This document shows, one piece after another, positions 59,473-64,000 of a stretch of DNA of 64,000 nucleotides. The notes below the pieces were generated by a model, which saw only the letters and a list, made by a program, of their open reading frames with translations, ran no database searches and was not told the origin of the DNA. A program made the translations under genes and the position numbers. Origin of the DNA: JAAYDS01 sp012729155 (lineage in GTDB: Bacteria; Chloroflexota; Anaerolineae; UBA1429); contig DAIPBO010000019.1 of the NCBI GenBank assembly GCA_036774405.1, positions 1 through 64,000 on the forward strand, read 5' to 3'. Numbering within the stretch: position 1 is the first letter of the stretch; every line of letters starts with the position of its first letter.

Positions 59473-60177
59473 TTGGCTAAGGTACTGCTCGTTGAAGACG
59501 AGCCCGCCTTGCTCGAGGCGCTCGAGTACAGCCTCGCCAAGCAGGGCTATGAGGTGCTGTCTGCCAGTGATGGCGCCGAGGGACTGAACCTGGCTCTCTC
59601 CGAATGGCCAGATCTGCTGGTGCTGGACATCATGCTGCCGGGTATCGATGGGCTCGAGGTTTGCCGAAGGCTCAGGCAGCACAGCAGCGTTCCGATCATC
59701 ATGCTGACGGCGCTGGCCGATGAGGTCGACAAGGTCGTGGGGCTCGAGTTGGGAGCCGATGACTATGTGACCAAACCCTTTGCTATGCGTGAGCTGCTGG
59801 CGCGGGTCAAGGCGCAACTACGGCGCGTGCAGATGACGCAACAAGAGGCAACGACCGAGAGTGACAGCCCCAGGCCACAACGGATGCTCTTTGGCGATCT
59901 GTGCATCGATGAGGCGCGTCACGAGGCGACGCTACGCGGGCGCGCCCTTGCCCTCAAGCCCAGGGAGTATGATCTGCTCGCGTTTATGGCCCGTAACCGT
60001 GGCATGGTGCTCTCGCGCGAGTTGATCCTCGAGCGTGTCTGGGGCTGGAGCTATGACGGCGGAAGCCGAACCGTGGATGTGCACATCCGCTGGCTTCGCG
60101 AAAAGATCGAGCCATCGCCGTCACAGCCTGTACGCATTGTCACCGTGCGGGGTGTTGGCTACCGCTTTGAGGGCTAA
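59473..60177 (+). CDS. phoB: OmpR/PhoB-family response regulator
   Basis: A 234-residue regulator. The receiver (1-120) has LLVEDEPALLEAL, Asp in LVLDIMLPGIDG and Lys in DDYVTKPFAMREL. A winged helix (about 135-232) has LKPREYDLLAFMARN and SRTVDVHIRWLREKIE. TTG start with AGGAGGGG upstream. The kinase gene follows directly and a phoU-like gene lies 3 kb downstream, so it is probably PhoB (phosphate control). The Pho identity is from context. Confidence 0.92.
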   Translation: MAKVLLVEDEPALLEALEYSLAKQGYEVLSASDGAEGLNLALSEWPDLLVLDIMLPGIDGLEVCRRLRQHSSVPIIMLTALADEVDKVVGLELGADDYVTKPFAMRELLARVKAQLRRVQMTQQEATTESDSPRPQRMLFGDLCIDEARHEATLRGRALALKPREYDLLAFMARNRGMVLSRELILERVWGWSYDGGSRTVDVHIRWLREKIEPSPSQPVRIVTVRGVGYRFEG

Positions 60178-60181
60178 GCCT

Positions 60182-61975
60182 GTGCATAGACACCGTACCA
60201 TCGGCTGGCGCATTGCCATTCCTCATGTAGCGCTCATCGTCGTGGTAACGTGGGGGCTGTCGCTCGTCTTTGGGCAGACACTGCGGCGGGCGACGGTCGA
60301 TCAAACCAAGGCCGATCTGATGTTGCAGGCGCGAGTGGTGCGTCACGTCCTGGCCGATCCGTTGGCGGCTGGCGATGCGGCGGGCCTTGCCAAGCGCGCC
60401 GCCGAGTATGCAGAGGTGCTGGGGGCGCGCATCACCGTCATTGCACCCGATGGCCAGGTGCTGGCAGAGACGGATCAGGACCCCGCCGAGATGCGTAATC
60501 ACCTGTACCGCCCTGAAATCCAGCAAGCATCGGTGGCGGGCGAGGGCGCCGCGGTGCGCCCCAGCGACACCCTGGGTGTCGAGATGGTGTATGCTGCCGT
60601 GAGCGTGGTCGAGCACGGGCGCGATCTCGGGTTTGTGCGCGTGGCCATGCGCGGCCGCGACCTCAGTGCGCAGCTTGGCGTTCTGCGGCGGGCGCTGGTT
60701 CTCTTGGCCCTGGGCGCGTCGGCGTTTGCGGTGACGCTGGCCATCGTCATCGCCGAGGTTACAGCGCGCCCCATCCGGCGACTATCCCTGTTCGTGCGTC
60801 GCCTCGCAGCCGGCGACCTCGAACAGCGTATGCTCTCATCCTCTGATGATGAGGTTGGGCAGCTCACGAGAGACACCATGGAGATGGCCGGGCGTCTGCA
60901 CGAGACCATCACCAGCCTGAATGCTCAGACGGCACGTTTGGCCGGTGTTCTCAATAGCATGGCCGACGCGGTGCTGATGACCGACCAACAGGGCAGCGTG
61001 ACGCTGATCAATCCTGCGGCGCAGACGCTACTGCACACCACCGAAGACGATGCGCTTGGCCGCTCCTTCACCCAGGTGGTGAGGCAGCATGAGCTCGCAG
61101 CCGTGTGGAGAGAGGCCTCTGATGTGTCTGGTCCTTGCGTCGAGCTGGTAGACTCGGGAGATCGCTTTCTACAGATCACAGTCAGTGCCCTCGACGATGT
61201 GGAGCCTGGCACGCGGCTGGCGGTGCTCCAAGATCTGACGCACGTTCGGCGGCTCGAGGGCATGCGACGCGAGTTTGTCAGCAACATCTCGCACGAGTTG
61301 CGTACACCGCTGGCAAGCATGCGTGCCATTGTCGACACGTTGGCAGCCGGAGCGCTGGATGATCCCCCCGCAGCGGCACGCTTTGTGCAGCGCATGGATG
61401 CCGAGATCGATGCGCTCTCACAGATGGTGGAAGAGCTGCTCGAGCTTTCGCGTATCGAGTCGGGGCGGGTGCCCATTCGGCAGGAGCGCATCGACCTGGT
61501 GCCGGTGTTGCGCGCTGCCACCGAGCGGCTTCTGCCCCAGGCCGAGCGTGGGCGCCTGACCGTGACGATGCATCTGCCGCCCAAACTGCCACTGGTGCTG
61601 GGCGATGGCCCCAGGTTGCAGCAGGTGGTGACCAACCTGTTGCACAACGCCATCAAGTTCACGCCCGAAGGCGGCGCTATCGATATCGAGGCGCGCGCCA
61701 TGGGCGATAGAGTGATGGTTATCGTCAGCGACAGCGGCATCGGCATCCGCCCAGAGTTGCACGACCGCATCTTTGAGCGGTTCTTCAAGGCCGACCCCTC
61801 CCGTTCGACACCGGGCACAGGCCTGGGGTTGGCCATTGTCAAGCATATCGTCCTCGCCCACGGCGGAAGCGTCTGGGTCGACAGCGAGCTTGGGCATGGC
61901 AGCCGCTTTTCGTTTACCCTGCTGCAGGCGCCCAGCGACGGCCTATCGCTCGAGGCCGGGGCTGCGGCAGAATGA
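60182..61975 (+). CDS. phoR: Sensor histidine kinase with HAMP and PAS domains, PhoR-like
   Basis: A 597-residue kinase. Two membrane helices (about 10-35 and 170-195) enclose an extracytoplasmic domain; HAMP (about 195-250), PAS (about 255-370), HisKA with FVSNISHELRTPLASM (phospho-His about 373), and HATPase_c with NLLHNAIKFTPEGG, DSGIGI and GTGLGLAIVKHI follow. Start GTG 60182 lies 4 bases after phoB. Together with PhoB and PhoU it likely senses phosphate, though the extracytoplasmic domain could bind another ligand. Confidence 0.92.
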   Translation: MHRHRTIGWRIAIPHVALIVVVTWGLSLVFGQTLRRATVDQTKADLMLQARVVRHVLADPLAAGDAAGLAKRAAEYAEVLGARITVIAPDGQVLAETDQDPAEMRNHLYRPEIQQASVAGEGAAVRPSDTLGVEMVYAAVSVVEHGRDLGFVRVAMRGRDLSAQLGVLRRALVLLALGASAFAVTLAIVIAEVTARPIRRLSLFVRRLAAGDLEQRMLSSSDDEVGQLTRDTMEMAGRLHETITSLNAQTARLAGVLNSMADAVLMTDQQGSVTLINPAAQTLLHTTEDDALGRSFTQVVRQHELAAVWREASDVSGPCVELVDSGDRFLQITVSALDDVEPGTRLAVLQDLTHVRRLEGMRREFVSNISHELRTPLASMRAIVDTLAAGALDDPPAAARFVQRMDAEIDALSQMVEELLELSRIESGRVPIRQERIDLVPVLRAATERLLPQAERGRLTVTMHLPPKLPLVLGDGPRLQQVVTNLLHNAIKFTPEGGAIDIEARAMGDRVMVIVSDSGIGIRPELHDRIFERFFKADPSRSTPGTGLGLAIVKHIVLAHGGSVWVDSELGHGSRFSFTLLQAPSDGLSLEAGAAAE

Positions 61976-61993
61976 CGGTTTCTTGACCGGCCC

Positions 61994-62022
61994 TTAACAT
62001 GCTGCCCATCTGCTGTTAGGTT
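61994..62022 (+). promoter_or_regulatory. Putative promoter of arsC-HD-phoU
   Basis: TTAACA (61994-61999), 17-base spacer, TAGGTT (62017-62022). The -35 region resembles Pho-box TTAACA half-sites, and CTTAACATGCTG faces CTGCTGTTAGG as an imperfect inverted repeat. PhoB control is speculative. Confidence 0.4.
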
Positions 62023-62109
62023 GAGTCAGCTAAGATGGGGGCAGAGAACACCTTTCGCGTGGTCGATATTCGGTAACGGAGCGGCCTAGTGAGATGAGGA
62101 GGCAGCCTC

Positions 62110-62553
62110 TTGAACGTCACCAGGCGACGTGTGCTGGTGCTCTGCACAGGCAACTCGGCTCGCAGCCAGATGGCGCAGGGCCTGATTGCGCACCATCTTG
62201 GTTCCCAGTGGGATGCCTATTCGGCCGGGACGCGGCCGTCGGGCTATGTGCATGAGCTGGCCATTCTCGTCATGAGCGAGATCGGCATAGACATCTCGTT
62301 GGCGACCAGCAAGTCCGTCGAGCAGTATCGTGGCGAGCCCTTTGATGTGGTGGTCACCGTCTGTGGCGACGCTGCCGAGAGCTGCCCTTTGTGGCTTGGC
62401 CAGGGCAGGGTGGTGCACATCGGCGTGGTCGACCCGGCCCTGGCCACCGGTACGCGTGAGGAGCGCATCGCCGCTTTTCGTTGCGTGCGCGACGAGCTTG
62501 CCGAACGGGTGTTGGGTTTTCTGCGCTCCATGGATGGAGAGCCGCAATGCTAA
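62110..62553 (+). CDS. arsC: Arsenate reductase, thioredoxin-coupled low-molecular-weight phosphatase type
   Basis: A 147-residue ArsC of the LMW-PTP fold. The phosphate loop VLCTGNSARSQMAQG has the catalytic Cys (CX5R), and VTVCGDAAESCP contains the Cys-x6-Cys pair that forms the redox relay in Staphylococcus-type ArsC, so it reduces arsenate to arsenite. TTG start at 62110 with GAGGAGG about 9 bases upstream. Being next to phoBR and phoU fits, since arsenate enters by phosphate uptake. Overlaps the HD gene start. Confidence 0.92.
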   Translation: MNVTRRRVLVLCTGNSARSQMAQGLIAHHLGSQWDAYSAGTRPSGYVHELAILVMSEIGIDISLATSKSVEQYRGEPFDVVVTVCGDAAESCPLWLGQGRVVHIGVVDPALATGTREERIAAFRCVRDELAERVLGFLRSMDGEPQC

Positions 62554-63317
62554 GGATGCCTAGCCGCCATAACACAAGGCTTCAGGCGCTGCTCGACGCC
62601 ATCAATGGCGATCCAGAGCTGCAACAGTTCTACCGGTCGGCGAACATCAATGCCGTGGACCGCGGGGGCATGAACGATCATGGCGAGGTCCATATCCAGA
62701 TTGTGGCCAATGCCGCTCTGCGCCTGTTGCGGATGCTAGTAGAGTCTGGTGCAACGCCTGGCGTGGTCAGCAACTATGGGCTGGAAAGTACTGACGCTGA
62801 GGTTGTGGTGGTTCTGGCTGCCTGCCTCCACGACATCGGCATCGCTATACACCGTCATGACCACGAGCAACACAGCCTGGTGCTGGCCTATCCCAAAGCC
62901 CGCCAACTGCTCGCCACCCAGTACCAGGAGCCGACGCTCACCATCATGGTGTCGGAGATACTGCACTGCATTTCGGCGCATCGGTCAGACGTGGGCTGCC
63001 TGACGCTGGAGGCCGGCGTGGTCAAGGTGGCCGATGCCTTGGACATGACCGAGGGCCGTTCGCGGATCCCCTTTGAGGCGGGGCAGGTGAACATACACTC
63101 GGTGTCGGCCATGGCCGTCAAAGCTGTGTCCATCGAAAAGGGAGACGATCGGCCGATCCGCATCGCCGTCTTGCTCGATAGTACGGCTGGCGTCTTTCAG
63201 GTCGACGAGCTGCTGCGCCGCAAGCTGCAGAATTCGACACTCGCCAAACTCGTGGAAGTGGTTGCACAGCTCGAGACCGCTGAGGGCCCCAAGGTGTTAC
63301 AGGTGTTCAAGCTCTAG
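62547..63317 (+). CDS. HD-domain phosphohydrolase
   Basis: A 256-residue HD protein. Metal-binding His and Asp: HGEVHIQIVANAAL (His about 44 and 48), LAACLHDIGIAIHRHDHEQH (His-Asp about 96-97) and SAHRSDVGCL. The C-terminal 90 residues form an alpha/beta domain. Substrate unknown, perhaps a nucleotide. GGAGAG precedes ATG 62547 by 5 bases; the frame's longer start would overlap arsC deeply. It sits between arsC and phoU. Confidence 0.9.
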   Translation: MLRMPSRHNTRLQALLDAINGDPELQQFYRSANINAVDRGGMNDHGEVHIQIVANAALRLLRMLVESGATPGVVSNYGLESTDAEVVVVLAACLHDIGIAIHRHDHEQHSLVLAYPKARQLLATQYQEPTLTIMVSEILHCISAHRSDVGCLTLEAGVVKVADALDMTEGRSRIPFEAGQVNIHSVSAMAVKAVSIEKGDDRPIRIAVLLDSTAGVFQVDELLRRKLQNSTLAKLVEVVAQLETAEGPKVLQVFKL

Positions 63318-63331
63318 CAGTGAGGCATCCC

Positions 63332-64000
63332 ATGCATAGCAGAACGCTCGACCGTGAGATTCAGCGGCTACAAGACGATATCGTTACCCTGGCCAGCATG
63401 GTGATGCGGGCCATCAGAGAGGCGGTGCAGGCCCTGCAGCTTGGCGACGCTGCGGTGGCTCGAGGGCTGGTAGCCGGTGACCTGGAGATCAACCGGCGAC
63501 GCTTTACCACTGAAGAAGACGTCTTGGTGTTGATCGCCACGCAGCAACCCATGGCCGATGATCTGCGCGTGTTGGCCGCTGTGCTCGAGATTGTGACCGA
63601 ACTGGAGCGGATCGGCGACTATGCCAAGGGCATCGCCAAGATCACCCTTTTGTTGGGCACAGAGCCGGGCCTTGCCCCGCCAGTGCAGATCGGACGAATG
63701 GCCGATCTGGCGCTGGGCATGCTCAGTCGGGCCATCGACGCTTTTGTGCGGCGCGACGACGAGCAGGCGCGGGCGATCCCGCGAGAAGACGATCTGGTTG
63801 ACGATCTCTATAATGCGGCCAACCGTGCCCTGCTGAATACGATCATCGCGAATCCTCGTCTCTCAGAGCAGGCCAACTATTACGTGTGGGCGGCGCACAA
63901 CCTCGAGCGCGCCGCTGACCGCGTGACCAACATTTGCGAGCGGGTGGTGTTTACCGTTACGGGTGAGATGGACGAGCTGGATCAAGACCCAGCAGCCGCT
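63332..64000 (+). CDS. phoU: Phosphate-signalling protein PhoU (3' end beyond window)
   Basis: The frame is open from ATG 63332 to the right edge (223 codons). Two three-helix PhoU repeats are visible: the first with VTLASMVMRAIREAVQAL and ATQQPMADDLRVLAAVLE, then ELERIGDYAKGIAK, and the second with LSEQANYYVWAAHNLERAADR. PhoU represses the Pst transporter and modulates PhoR when phosphate is plentiful. GTGAGG precedes ATG by 7 bases. No pst genes are seen in the window; they may follow to the right. Slightly more than the full two repeats is present. Confidence 0.93.
   Translation, partial: MHSRTLDREIQRLQDDIVTLASMVMRAIREAVQALQLGDAAVARGLVAGDLEINRRRFTTEEDVLVLIATQQPMADDLRVLAAVLEIVTELERIGDYAKGIAKITLLLGTEPGLAPPVQIGRMADLALGMLSRAIDAFVRRDDEQARAIPREDDLVDDLYNAANRALLNTIIANPRLSEQANYYVWAAHNLERAADRVTNICERVVFTVTGEMDELDQDPAAA

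Noticed and set aside
60035..60181. N-terminal extension of PhoR into phoB
   Set aside because: It overlaps the phoB winged-helix codons in another frame; the GTG at 60182 fits the membrane-helix start.
1..64000. tRNA, rRNA, CRISPR arrays, insertion sequences, prophage genes and toxin-antitoxin pairs
   Set aside because: No cloverleaf, conserved rRNA segment, regularly spaced repeats, transposase or integrase motif was seen while reading; a tRNAscan or CRISPR search would settle it.

Overview
The window is a high-GC, gene-dense bacterial chromosome segment with 57 protein-coding genes on both strands, 55 of them complete. I found no rRNA, tRNA, insertion sequence, prophage or CRISPR array. 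The gene repertoire suggests Chloroflexota, most likely the Anaerolineae/Caldilineae side. Reasons are the Pro/Thr-rich linkers in exported proteins, a folate-independent short (core) MetE behind a SAM-I riboswitch, a DUF2723 membrane protein, and short AhcY and PfkB proteins beside MetK. This is an inference from family content; no marker gene proves it.

Layout. 1-7661 (minus) is a nucleotide-sugar and glycan operon: RMD, GMD, phosphohexomutase, TatD, GT2, GT4 and a membrane protein running off the left edge. 7806-12601 (minus) is a SAM-cycle operon: promoter, SAM-I riboswitch with terminator, core methionine synthase, PfkB kinase, AhcY and MetK. 12633-17502 (minus) holds a secreted TPR-like membrane protein, a 63-residue CPAC protein and a NarL-type two-component pair. 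17738-21583 (plus) is a MacB/LolD-type ABC transporter followed by a four-fold-repeat membrane protein. 21655-22542 (minus) is an RraA-like protein. 22704-28554 (plus) is a housekeeping run: PlsC, YbeY, RNase PH, HD protein, zinc-ribbon/LysM protein, DUF1295, DegV. 28640-33146 (plus) is a SorC-controlled catabolic operon: FGGY kinase, SAF-domain dehydrogenase, VOC protein. 33217-38659 carries an ATP-cone/uridine-kinase fusion, a GNAT enzyme, a YhaM-like nuclease, an HDAC-like deacetylase and a MATE exporter. 38661-46379 (minus) is one long operon: DOMON lipoprotein, aldo/keto reductase, NUDIX, class-I GATase-like hydrolase, MurI, P2A ATPase, double GNAT. 46394-54183 contains a phosphodiesterase, a Gfo/Idh dehydrogenase, a structured intergenic region, a DUF362 ferredoxin protein, a divergent GHMP kinase/GH51 pair and an AEC transporter. 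54185-56990 (minus) is cysK plus DUF2723. 57161-64000 (plus) is pgi, sixA, phoB, phoR, arsC, an HD protein and phoU (cut by the right edge).

Start sites were re-chosen by eye from Shine-Dalgarno spacing, family N-termini and promoter position. Many genes use TTG or GTG starts behind strong SD sequences, and many neighbours overlap by ATGA or GTGA. Promoters of the form TTGNNN-N17-TANNAT (often TAGAAT) can be seen at many operon heads and agree with the chosen starts. Two envelope-protein genes appear to have leaderless mRNAs.

The most interesting parts are the intergenic RNA candidate near 49026-49107 with mutually exclusive perfect pairings, the riboswitch-led operon that pairs a PfkB kinase with AhcY, the SorC operon of unknown substrate, and the four-fold-repeat membrane protein tied to the ABC transporter.
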